A DNA stretch of 8,488 nucleotides from Gammaproteobacteria bacterium (GTDB lineage Bacteria; Pseudomonadota; Gammaproteobacteria; Chromatiales; Chromatiaceae). The stretch lies in contig JAHEHQ010000038.1 in the NCBI GenBank assembly GCA_024644505.1, positions 1-8,488 on the forward strand. The letters are read 5' to 3'. The notes beneath the pieces were generated by a model. The model saw only the letters and a list, made by a program, of their open reading frames with translations. It had not been told where the DNA came from and searched no databases. Positions 1-8,488 of the stretch are shown here, one piece after another; positions within the stretch are counted from its first letter, which is position 1; the number at the start of each line of letters is the position of its first letter. The position numbers and the translations under genes are program-made.

Positions 1-775
1 CCTGTGCATCTTTCACAGCCGTTCTTGAAAACAGGATCGGAACTCTGCGTCCGTCCCGGGCAATAAAGCGTGCCTCTATCTTGCTGATGGCCCCCACGCG
101 TATCAGTGCCTCCAGCCAGACACCCATGAAGGCGCCGGCCTGTTCGTCCTCTTCCTCCTCGAATACGTCGCCGATGGAGAGGTTTCTCAGCGCTTCTTCC
201 GTGTAGCCCAGCATCTGGCAGGCGGCGGGGTTCGCCTGGGTTATCGTTCCTTCCGAGTCAAGCACCAGCAGGGCTTCCCCCATGTAATTGAGGATATTCT
301 CCAGGTGGGTGTTCGCCTGGGCCAGCTCCGCCGTGCGTTCCGCCACTTTCTTTTCCAGCTCCCGATTCAACTCCCGTTCTTTTTCGATCAGACGGAAATA
401 GGTGCTTATCTTGTTGATCAGCTGGTTGTCATCGATGGGCTTGAGCAGATAATCCGCGGCTCCCACCTCGTATCCCTTCTGCTGGAACACCTCCGACTTG
501 AACGCGGCAGTGAGAAAGATGATCGGGATATCCCGGGTTCTCTTCCTTATCTTCAGCATGGAGGCGGTTTGAAAACCGTCCATCTCCGGCATCTGTATAT
601 CGAGAATGATGAGGTCTATGTCGGGCTGACCGAGGGCGATATCCAGCGCCTGCCGCCCGGAGGTTGCTTCCAGGATTTCCACGTCCATGTGCTGCTGCAC
701 CAGTGTGCGCAGGGTAAAAAGATTGTGCTCGTGATCATCGACGATCAGGAGCTTGAAACCGGAATACTGTTTCAT
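1..775 (-). CDS. Receiver-coiled coil-PAS signalling protein, C-terminus cut by window edge
   Basis: The frame stays open from ATG at 775 to the left edge, giving 258 visible residues. Residues 8-118 are a response-regulator receiver: acidic pair D13-D14, phospho-acceptor D59 in LIILDIQMPEMDG, T89 and K112 in LLKP. Residues about 126-162 are a charged heptad-like helix (EKKVAERTAELAQANTHLENIL), the usual signalling linker before a PAS domain. Residues about 160-258 read as PAS (GEALLVLDSEGTITQANPAACQMLGYTEEAL ... ARDGRRVPILFSRT). The output domain is off the window; receiver-PAS proteins commonly end in GGDEF/EAL or a histidine kinase core, and I cannot tell which applies here. The start overlaps the upstream kinase stop as ATGA, so translational coupling is likely; the nearest SD-like bases are a weak GGA. 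It is probably a phosphorylation target of that kinase (inference). No signal peptide or membrane segment is seen, so it should be cytoplasmic. Confidence 0.9.
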   Translation of the reverse strand, partial: MKQYSGFKLLIVDDHEHNLFTLRTLVQQHMDVEILEATSGRQALDIALGQPDIDLIILDIQMPEMDGFQTASMLKIRKRTRDIPIIFLTAAFKSEVFQQKGYEVGAADYLLKPIDDNQLINKISTYFRLIEKERELNRELEKKVAERTAELAQANTHLENILNYMGEALLVLDSEGTITQANPAACQMLGYTEEALRNLSIGDVFEEEEDEQAGAFMGVWLEALIRVGAISKIEARFIARDGRRVPILFSRTAVKDAQ

Positions 776-3111
776 GTCGGTTCCGGCAGATGCCGGGCTA
801 TGATCTCCTTCAGGTCCTTGGGGTCGACCGGCTTGTTGACCAGATCGTCGGCGCCGGCCTCCAGGCAGACCTCCCGATCGAGATTCTCCGTTTTGGCGGT
901 CAGGGCGATGATGGACAGGCCATTGAACCGTTCCTGGGAACGTATCGCTTTGATCGTATCATAGCCATCCATACCCGGCATCATGATGTCCATCAATATA
1001 ATGGAGATATCATCCTCGTCCTCCAGCACCTCCAATGCCTCGTTGCCGTCTCCAGCCGCCGTAAGCTTCAGGCCCCAGGATTCGAGAAGGGGGGTGAGGG
1101 AGAGGAGGCTGTGCACGTCATCGTCCACCAACAGAACCCGTCGCCCGGTGAAGCGTTCGTCCCGCTCCGGAACCGGTTCGGTCTCATCCTCTTCCCCGGC
1201 GACCGGCTCCGGCGAGTCGGTTGTGAAGATCTGGTCGGCCGATGTGCGCTCGCGGTCGAACTCGACGGGCAACAGCAGTGAGAAGCTCGAACCCTGCCCC
1301 TCGGTGCTCGACAGCTCAATGTGGCCACCCAGCAGTTGAGAGAGCTGCTGGCTGATGGTTAGCCCGAGACCGGTGCCGCCGTAACGCCGGCTCGTCGAGC
1401 CGTCAGCCTGTCGGAAGGCATCGAAGATGTGTTTTTGCTTCGAAGGGGGAATCCCGATGCCACTGTCGATCACGCTGATGCGCAGATCGCAATCGCACGA
1501 CTCCACGGGTTCAGCGGCCTCGAGCCTGAGTATGACGCCTCCGCTCTGGGTGAACTTCACCGAGTTGGAGAGAAAGTTCTTCAGTATCTGCCGCAGTTTG
1601 TCGGGATCGCTTTCGATCAGCCTGGGTGCCGCTTCTTCGATCTCGAGCTTGAGGCTCAGACCTTTGACGTCGAACTGGGGGCGCACCAGTTCCAGTAGCC
1701 CCTCCAGCAATTGGGGCAGATCGATCTGTGCCAGATGGAAGTTGGTTCGTTGGGCCTCTATCCGGGAAAGGTCCAGGATGTTGTCGATCAGGGTCTGCAG
1801 GTCGGTGCCCGCCTCGTGAATGACCCTGGCCTGATTGACCTGGTCCGGACTCAGGCCGCTGTGCTTGTCGGCCAGCATTTTGGAAAGCAGGAGGATGGAA
1901 TTCAGGGGGGTGCGCAGTTCGTGGCTGACATTGGCCAGAAACTGGGATTTGTACCGGTTGGATGCCTCCAGTCTCTTGGCGTGATCGCGCAGGTTGCGGG
2001 TGGTCTGTCCGTGTTCTTCCGCCAGGCGGGTGAGATTCTCCCCCAGCTTTCTGAACTCCTGGGGCCCCCGCCAGTTGAAGGTCACGCCCTCCTCGCCCTC
2101 GAGCACCTGCTGGACGCCGTCGATAAGCCTGTGGCTCAAATGATCGGCCCTTTTCGCCACCCAGCGCGCGGCAAACCAGACGACCACAGCAAGTGCAAAG
2201 ACAATACTCAGCACGCGCAGGGTCAGGGCGTTGCGGAACTGGGCAATGGGCGAGGGATCGACCCGGCGGCCGACCCAGAGCGGGCCTGATTGCTCCGTAC
2301 GGAACAGGGGGATCCAGATGATTCGCTGGCCGCCTCCCTCCCACAGGTCGAGCTTGCCCCTGCCGAAAATCTGCTCCAGTCCCGGAAACAGGCTAAAGGC
2401 GTCACCGCTGGGGGCCATCTGTCCGGCGTGTTCCAGGAACCTGCCGTCGTTGTGCACCCAAAGTGTGTTTCCGTAGTATCGGGCGATGCCGCCCACATCG
2501 ACGTTCATCATGATGGCGCCGATGGGTGCGCCCCCCGTGCGGTCGCTGATGGTGCTGATCAGGCGGAGGGTCATGAACCGTCTGGGGTCCTCGGCTCCAG
2601 CCTCGGGATTCAGGCTGATGGGACTTACCAGCACCCGGCCGGGCTCACCCAGCAATGCAGTTTTCAGAAATTCCGGATTGGGCAGCGTGGGCTGCTCCAG
2701 GGTGGGTCGCCACTCCTGGGTGTTTTTGTCCCGATCGAGCCAGAAACGCTCCTGACCCTGCCGATCGAAGAAGATGATCTCGACGATGTCCTGCTGGTCC
2801 TGGAGTATCTGGTTGATCCATTGGGTGTAACGTGCACGGGCAATATCCACGTCATCCTGATGCTGTTCGTCTCCCTCGCCCAGCAAGGTGCCGGGTTCAG
2901 GCAGTTTGGCCAGCAGGCGCACCATTTCGTCACGGGATGCGAGGTGCTGGTCGAGATCCCTGAAGTCGGCCCGAAGATTCAGCAGGTGGGCCTTGTGATA
3001 GAACAGTTCCATGCGCTCCAGAACCAGCGGCAGGTTCAGCACAACCGCGATGATCAGGGGCGTCAGCGCAAAGATCAGGAAGAACAGCAGAATCTGGGTG
3101 CGCAGTTTCAC
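772..3111 (-). CDS. Membrane hybrid sensor histidine kinase with C-terminal receiver
   Basis: The protein has 779 residues. A hydrophobic segment at about 7-30 and another at about 297-317 flank a roughly 265-residue presumed periplasmic sensor, which I read as a divergent Cache/PDC-like domain (fold assignment is inference). A HAMP-like stretch (about 318-368) and a coiled coil lead to HisKA with phospho-acceptor H397 in NVSHELRTPLNS. The ATPase domain shows an N-box (LKNFLSNSVKFT, 510-521), G1 DSGIGIP (549-555), F-box FDAFRQAD (563-570) and G2 GGTGLGL (578-584). An acidic linker (about 620-655) precedes a receiver with D663-D665, phospho-acceptor D708 in LMDIMMPGMDG, T738 and K760. No HPt domain is present, so any relay beyond D708 needs a separate protein. 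The start is GTG: the codon immediately upstream in frame is TGA, so nothing longer is possible, and no clear SD precedes it. It lies 32 bases after the peroxiredoxin gene. The sensed signal is unknown. Confidence 0.95.
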   Translation of the reverse strand: MKLRTQILLFFLIFALTPLIIAVVLNLPLVLERMELFYHKAHLLNLRADFRDLDQHLASRDEMVRLLAKLPEPGTLLGEGDEQHQDDVDIARARYTQWINQILQDQQDIVEIIFFDRQGQERFWLDRDKNTQEWRPTLEQPTLPNPEFLKTALLGEPGRVLVSPISLNPEAGAEDPRRFMTLRLISTISDRTGGAPIGAIMMNVDVGGIARYYGNTLWVHNDGRFLEHAGQMAPSGDAFSLFPGLEQIFGRGKLDLWEGGGQRIIWIPLFRTEQSGPLWVGRRVDPSPIAQFRNALTLRVLSIVFALAVVVWFAARWVAKRADHLSHRLIDGVQQVLEGEEGVTFNWRGPQEFRKLGENLTRLAEEHGQTTRNLRDHAKRLEASNRYKSQFLANVSHELRTPLNSILLLSKMLADKHSGLSPDQVNQARVIHEAGTDLQTLIDNILDLSRIEAQRTNFHLAQIDLPQLLEGLLELVRPQFDVKGLSLKLEIEEAAPRLIESDPDKLRQILKNFLSNSVKFTQSGGVILRLEAAEPVESCDCDLRISVIDSGIGIPPSKQKHIFDAFRQADGSTSRRYGGTGLGLTISQQLSQLLGGHIELSSTEGQGSSFSLLLPVEFDRERTSADQIFTTDSPEPVAGEEDETEPVPERDERFTGRRVLLVDDDVHSLLSLTPLLESWGLKLTAAGDGNEALEVLEDEDDISIILMDIMMPGMDGYDTIKAIRSQERFNGLSIIALTAKTENLDREVCLEAGADDLVNKPVDPKDLKEIIARHLPEPT

Positions 3112-3125
3112 TCATTCAGCACTGC

Positions 3126-3145
3126 AGTGGGCCGCATAGCCCACT
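3126..3145 (-). other. Perfect 7-bp hairpin over the peroxiredoxin stop and upstream of the kinase GTG
   Basis: On the minus strand AGTGGGC, a six-base loop TATGCG, then GCCCACT form a perfect stem. The 5' arm starts within the TAG stop of the peroxiredoxin gene, and the 3' arm ends about 14 bases before the kinase GTG. There is no U-tract after it, so it is not a classical intrinsic terminator. It could be an attenuator, an mRNA processing or stability element, or a modulator of kinase translation; it could also be chance. Confidence 0.4.
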
Positions 3146-3608
3146 AGAGTCCCTTTACCAGGTCCAACACCTGTAACGCATGACCTTTTGGCTTTATGTC
3201 GTAGAGTGCGTGGCAAACGGTGCCGTTCTTATCGATGACGAAGGTGGAACGCAGGATGCCCATGCGTTTTTCTCCGTGGGCCTCTTTTTCCCGCCATACG
3301 CCATACTCTTCGCACATCACGCCCTCTATGTCCGCGAGTAGATGGAAGGATATGCCGTGTTTGTCCCTGAAGTCGCCATGGCTCAGGCAGGTGTCTTTGC
3401 TGACGCCGATTACCTCTGTATCAAGGTCGTTGAATTCATCGAGCAGGTCAGTGAATTCGATGGCCTCAAGCGTGCAGCCGGGGGTGTCGTCCTTCGGGTA
3501 GAAGTAGATCACCAGGTTTTTCACGCCCCTGAAGTCAGAAGACTGGGTCACCTCCAGATCGGCGTTGGGCAACGCAAATTCTGGGGCTTGATCTCCGGGT
3601 TCCAGCAT
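3144..3608 (-). CDS. bcp: BCP/PrxQ-type thiol peroxidase (peroxiredoxin)
   Basis: This 154-residue protein has the length and layout of the BCP/PrxQ family, cytosolic enzymes that reduce H2O2 and organic or lipid hydroperoxides using thioredoxin. The N-terminus (LEPGDQAPEFALPNADL) and active site YFYPKDDTPGCTLEA carry T42, P43 and peroxidatic C45; R120 in ILRSTFVID fits the conserved active-site arginine. E. coli-type BCP has a resolving cysteine five residues after the peroxidatic one. Here that position is I50, so this is not the C45/C50 form. Remaining cysteines are C74, C99 and C132; C74, near the start of the next helix, is the most plausible alternative resolver, or the enzyme may work as a 1-Cys type. 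The start is well supported by AGGAGG four bases before ATG. It is the first gene of a probable operon with the hybrid kinase and receiver-PAS genes. Confidence 0.93.
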   Translation of the reverse strand: MLEPGDQAPEFALPNADLEVTQSSDFRGVKNLVIYFYPKDDTPGCTLEAIEFTDLLDEFNDLDTEVIGVSKDTCLSHGDFRDKHGISFHLLADIEGVMCEEYGVWREKEAHGEKRMGILRSTFVIDKNGTVCHALYDIKPKGHALQVLDLVKGL

Positions 3609-3612
3609 TGTT

Positions 3613-3618
3613 CCTCCT
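3613..3618 (-). promoter_or_regulatory. Strong Shine-Dalgarno site of the peroxiredoxin gene
   Basis: The minus strand reads AGGAGG, then AACA, then ATG. This full-consensus ribosome binding site fixes the start codon. It contrasts with the SD-poor starts of the two downstream genes, suggesting the peroxiredoxin is made in excess of the signalling proteins. Confidence 0.85.
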
Positions 3619-3650
3619 GTGCGGCATCATTTTTCTGTTCTTATCGAGCG

Positions 3651-3679
3651 AATTTATTGTCCGGCGCAGTTTTCGTCAA
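3651..3679 (-). promoter_or_regulatory. Candidate sigma70 promoter for the peroxiredoxin-kinase operon
   Basis: On the minus strand TTGACG (3679-3674; five of six bases of the -35 consensus) is followed after 17 bases by TAAATT (3656-3651; four of six of the -10 consensus). The predicted transcription start is near 3644, giving a 5' leader of about 36 bases that includes the strong SD. I see no OxyR-type site that I would defend. Confidence 0.6.
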
Positions 3680-3747
3680 CAAAAAGCGCTCGCACCGCCG
3701 CGTGACGCTGGGTATGACACATCATATGTACGGGGAATGTGGGGTTG

Positions 3748-3767
3748 CCGGGCCTCTCCGGGCCCGG
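3748..3767 (-). terminator. GC-only hairpin downstream of the desaturase, possible terminator
   Basis: CCGGGCC, a six-base loop, then GGCCCGG form a perfect 7-bp all-GC stem about 60 bases past the desaturase stop and about 70 bases before the predicted -35 of the peroxiredoxin operon. The position suits a terminator, but no U-run follows on the minus strand. It may instead be a weak or factor-assisted terminator or a 3'-end stabilising structure. A short T-rich run follows it on the plus strand, where no gene is known to end. The rest of 3609-3827 shows no gene. Confidence 0.4.
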
Positions 3768-3827
3768 TGGATTTTCTGGCTTGGAAGGGTCAGGAACGGA
3801 TATTTCCGGACGGGTGGAACGGGATCA

Positions 3828-4949
3828 TCAGCCCGGGGCCGGCAGTGCAACGAGCAGTTTCCAGAGCCTGCGCTGGCGGCGCCAGCCCGCTTTGACCTCC
3901 GCGTAGCGCCGCATCAGTTCTGCCGGATCCGGGTATTGGGTGGTCAGCCTTTTGTTTTCCAGCAGTGCTTTCTTTGTGGCGTAGAATTCCGACATTCTCT
4001 GCAGCAGTAGATCGTACTCGCTCTGCAGCAGGGCTATGAATCGTTCGGCGTCCGGGAATGACTCGAAGCGGGTCTTCGCATCGTTCAGTTGCAGTGACGC
4101 TTTCGCTCTTTCGATGCGCTCGTCGGCAAACCGGCGCAGATTCTTCGCCAGGCCCATCAGGGAGAGCAGCCTGATAGCCCATTTCGTGGGATCGAACTGC
4201 CACCAGCGTATGCCGTTTCGGTAATCGCTGGCAAAGCGATGATGGAAATTGTGATAGCCCTCCCCGTAGGTCAGAAATGCAATCAGCGCGTTGTCCCTGG
4301 AACTGTTCTGGTGGGAGTAGGGCTGGCGCCCCCAGATGTGGGCCAGAGAATTAATGAAAAACGTAATATGCTGACTCAGGGTCAGGCGGGCCACGCCGGC
4401 CAACAGCAGGGTGCCCAGCAGATCGCCGTGAATCAGGCCAAGTGCCCCGGTGATGGCGAAATTCACCCCCCAGGCCAGAGCCCAGTAATGGCGGTGCTGC
4501 CACACCACGATGGGATCTTTCTGCAGATCCTTGACGTTGGCGTAATCGTAATAGCGGTCCGGGTGATACTCCCGCAGCATCCAGCCGATGTGGGAGTACC
4601 AGAAGCCTCTTTTTGCGGAGTAGGGGTCTTTGGTGTCGTCATCCACATGCTTGTGGTGTTCCCGGTGATCGGATGACCAGTGAAGGATGCTGTTCTGAAC
4701 CGCGAGCGCACCGCCGATGGCAAGTATAAAGCGCACTGCGGGATGGGCCTCGAACGCCCGATGGGACCAGAGCCTGTGATAACCCATGGTGATGGACATA
4801 CCCGCAAATCCGAGCAGCAGTACCATGATCAAGACCTGCTGAAGATCGAATCCCACGAACCAGCCGTAGATGGGCACCGCGATCAGCGTGATGGCGCTGG
4901 TGATCGAAAAGTACAGGATATTTGTCCAAATGGGCTTGGCTTTCTTCAT
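3828..4949 (-). CDS. Membrane acyl-CoA/fatty-acid desaturase (stearoyl-CoA delta-9 family)
   Basis: The protein has 373 residues. It shows the three histidine clusters of the membrane di-iron desaturases: H58-RLWS-H63, H95-RE-H98-H99 (followed by H101), and H233-NF-H236-H237. It also has N200 and H204 in HITFFINSLAHIWG, matching the extra conserved ligand region of the stearoyl-CoA type. Hydrophobic segments at about 11-34, 36-56, 72-88 and 155-190 place it in the inner membrane with the His boxes on the cytoplasmic side. The family inserts a cis double bond into a finished acyl chain using O2 and an external electron donor; no reductase or ferredoxin gene is adjacent. Residues about 270-373 form a charged, probably helical tail outside the catalytic core. 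Two stop codons (TGA TGA) lie in tandem. The SD is weak (GGA before ATG). Divergence from a FabR-like repressor supports a role in membrane fluidity. Delta-9 regiospecificity is inferred from family. Confidence 0.92.
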   Translation of the reverse strand: MKKAKPIWTNILYFSITSAITLIAVPIYGWFVGFDLQQVLIMVLLLGFAGMSITMGYHRLWSHRAFEAHPAVRFILAIGGALAVQNSILHWSSDHREHHKHVDDDTKDPYSAKRGFWYSHIGWMLREYHPDRYYDYANVKDLQKDPIVVWQHRHYWALAWGVNFAITGALGLIHGDLLGTLLLAGVARLTLSQHITFFINSLAHIWGRQPYSHQNSSRDNALIAFLTYGEGYHNFHHRFASDYRNGIRWWQFDPTKWAIRLLSLMGLAKNLRRFADERIERAKASLQLNDAKTRFESFPDAERFIALLQSEYDLLLQRMSEFYATKKALLENKRLTTQYPDPAELMRRYAEVKAGWRRQRRLWKLLVALPAPG

Positions 4950-4969
4950 CTGAGATCCGGGTTGGTTTA

Positions 4970-4987
4970 AGCGAACAGCTGTACTCT
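4970..4987. promoter_or_regulatory. FabR/DesT-like operator 1 over the predicted desaturase transcription start
   Basis: AGCGAACA-GC-TGTACTCT is an imperfect palindrome: arms AGCGAACA and AGAGTACA agree at 6 of 8 positions. From memory it resembles the AGCGTACA-N2-TGT type of site bound by FabR and DesT. It lies just downstream of the desaturase -10 and covers the predicted start of transcription, a typical repressor position. It is the better symmetric of the two dyads here. Confidence 0.6.
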
Positions 4988-4989
4988 AA

Positions 4990-5017
4990 TCTATAACCAA
5001 TATCACGCTCTCGTCAA
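4990..5017 (-). promoter_or_regulatory. Candidate sigma70 promoter of the desaturase gene
   Basis: On the minus strand TTGACG (5017-5012) is followed after 16 bases by TATAGA (4995-4990); TAGATT with an 18-base spacer is an alternative -10. Transcription should start near 4983, inside operator 1, giving a leader of about 34 bases. Confidence 0.6.
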
Positions 5018-5034
5018 GGTTTCAATGTTACAGA

Positions 5035-5055
5035 TTGCGTACACATGTTACACAA
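5035..5055. promoter_or_regulatory. FabR/DesT-like operator 2 inside the fabR promoter
   Basis: The inner 18 bases (5036-5053, TGCGTACA-CA-TGTTACAC) share the GNGTACA half-site of operator 1 and the ACA-N2-TGT core. A wider dyad, TTGCGTA-N7-TACACAA, has arms matching at 6 of 7 positions but is centred about half a base away from the inner one. The site starts in the predicted -35 and fills the spacer before the -10 of fabR, so binding there would block fabR transcription (autorepression, inference). Confidence 0.5.
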
Positions 5056-5063
5056 TGGATAAT
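5035..5063 (+). promoter_or_regulatory. Candidate sigma70 promoter of fabR
   Basis: TTGCGT (5035-5040; three of six consensus bases) and GATAAT (5058-5063; five of six) are separated by 17 bases. Predicted transcription begins near 5070. This places the upstream in-frame ATG codons at 5025 and 5055 outside the message and supports translation from 5106. Confidence 0.5.
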
Positions 5064-5105
5064 ACCGGGGCATGGAACCTGGAAGATAAGCGGCAAGTGG
5101 GAAAA

Positions 5106-5753
5106 ATGGGCGGCGATCGGGCAAGAAAAAAAGAGCAGACGCGGAGGGTGCTGATTGATGCGGCCTTCCAGCAGCTCAGTGCGGAGCGCAGTTTCGCGAG
5201 CCTGTCCCTGCGGGAGGTGACGCGGGAGGCGGGCATTGCCCCGACCTCTTTTTACCGGCACTTTCAGAACATGGAGGCGTTGGGCCTGACACTGGTTGAT
5301 GAATCGGGTCTTACGCTCAGGCAGTTGATGCGCCAGGCGCGGCAGCGCATCGAATCCGGGGGCAGCGCCATCCGCACTTCCGTTGAGACCTTTATGGAGT
5401 TTGTCTCCGAGAACGAAAACGTGTTTCGACTGTTGCTGCGGGAACGCTCCGGAACCTCACGGGATTTCCGGGCGGCGGTCGCCAGGGAGATCGCCTTTTT
5501 TTCCCTGGAACTGGCCGACTACATAGACTCCGTCACCCAGAGGGGGCAAGAGTTTTCCCGGGTTCAGGCGGATGCCATGGTCATACTGGTGTTCAATGCC
5601 GGCGCCGAGGCACTGGACATGTCCAAGGCTCAGCGAAAGACACTGGTGGAAAAAACCATCCGGCAGCTGCGCATGCTGGATGCCGGCGGTGCCATTTACA
5701 TGAAGCGCTCTCTGAATCGGGGAATTTCAGGTTTCGCGAACTACAGACCCTGA
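5106..5753 (+). CDS. fabR: FabR/DesT-like TetR-family repressor of unsaturated fatty acid genes
   Basis: Read from ATG at 5106, the protein has 215 residues, the length I recall for E. coli FabR. Residues 1-15 (MGGDRARKKEQTRRV) line up with the FabR N-terminus. The TetR helix-turn-helix is at about 32-54 (LSLREVTREAGIAPTSFYRHF). Long stretches read nearly as in E. coli FabR: QLSAERSFASLSLREV, VDESGLTLRQLMRQARQRI, LLLRERSGTSRDFRAAVAREI and the NAGAEALD region. FabR in enterics and DesT in Pseudomonas sense the saturated/unsaturated acyl-thioester balance and repress unsaturation genes. An in-frame extension to ATG 5025 (242 residues) is possible, but it would run through the predicted promoter and operator; a weak GGGA precedes 5106. 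The last 20 or so residues are unlike E. coli FabR. The divergent desaturase is the obvious target, a layout like desT-desCB of Pseudomonas, so naming it desT would be equally defensible. Confidence 0.92.
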   Translation: MGGDRARKKEQTRRVLIDAAFQQLSAERSFASLSLREVTREAGIAPTSFYRHFQNMEALGLTLVDESGLTLRQLMRQARQRIESGGSAIRTSVETFMEFVSENENVFRLLLRERSGTSRDFRAAVAREIAFFSLELADYIDSVTQRGQEFSRVQADAMVILVFNAGAEALDMSKAQRKTLVEKTIRQLRMLDAGGAIYMKRSLNRGISGFANYRP

Positions 5754-5763
5754 TGGGCAGCGC

Positions 5764-8488
<2,725 letters not shown>

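Noticed and set aside
3113..3115. ATG at 3115 as an alternative start for the kinase
   Set aside because: It is out of frame with the kinase and opens only a 61-residue frame without recognisable features. The in-frame GTG at 3111 gives a proper N-terminal membrane segment.
2290..3147. Plus-strand 285-residue open frame antisense to the kinase, along with other long plus-strand frames over 305-2289
   Set aside because: They lie opposite the kinase and receiver-PAS genes, whose motifs are unambiguous. Their sequences are low in recognisable domains and read as complement shadows in GC-rich DNA.
3801..3812. Short inverted repeat CGGA-TATT-TCCG after the desaturase
   Set aside because: The 4-bp stem is too short to distinguish from chance, and no U-run follows.
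3608..3895. Plus-strand 95-residue frame with a hydrophobic start across the bcp-desaturase gap
   Set aside because: It begins with TTG and no SD, overlaps the bcp promoter and the desaturase 3' end, and shows no recognisable domain.

Overview
The window looks like chromosomal DNA from a gammaproteobacterium of moderately high GC. The vitamin B12-dependent methionine synthase and the FabR-type repressor both read, over long stretches, very like their enterobacterial counterparts. Genus cannot be fixed from this sequence. I see no mobile element, CRISPR array, tRNA or rRNA; this is core-type gene content with one well-structured regulatory intergenic region.

Left part (1-3608, all minus strand). 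A probable three-gene transcription unit reads right to left. It starts with a BCP/PrxQ-type peroxiredoxin, which has a good sigma70-like promoter and a strong Shine-Dalgarno sequence. Next comes a membrane hybrid sensor histidine kinase (periplasmic sensor, HisKA, HATPase, C-terminal receiver). Last is a receiver-coiled coil-PAS protein that runs off the left edge. The kinase and receiver-PAS genes overlap by 4 bases (ATGA), so they are probably translationally coupled and may form a phosphorelay. A 7-bp hairpin sits over the peroxiredoxin stop codon, just before the kinase GTG start.

Middle part (3828-5753). A membrane acyl-CoA/fatty-acid desaturase (minus strand) is transcribed divergently from a FabR/DesT-like TetR repressor (plus strand). 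Their shared intergenic region holds a candidate sigma70 promoter for each gene. Each promoter has a dyad resembling the FabR/DesT half-site (GNGTACA/ACA-N2-TGT): one over the predicted desaturase transcription start, the other in the -35/-10 spacer of the repressor promoter. The simplest reading is an autoregulated switch that adjusts membrane unsaturation by desaturating finished acyl chains.

Right part (5764-8488, minus strand). This is the C-terminal three quarters of metH: methyltetrahydrofolate-binding, cobalamin-binding and AdoMet reactivation domains. The N-terminal homocysteine-binding domain lies beyond the right edge. metH converges on fabR with only 10 bases between the stop codons and no visible terminator there.

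I do not see a clearly undescribed system. The best leads are the paired operator-like dyads in the desaturase/FabR divergon and the peroxiredoxin-linked phosphorelay operon.
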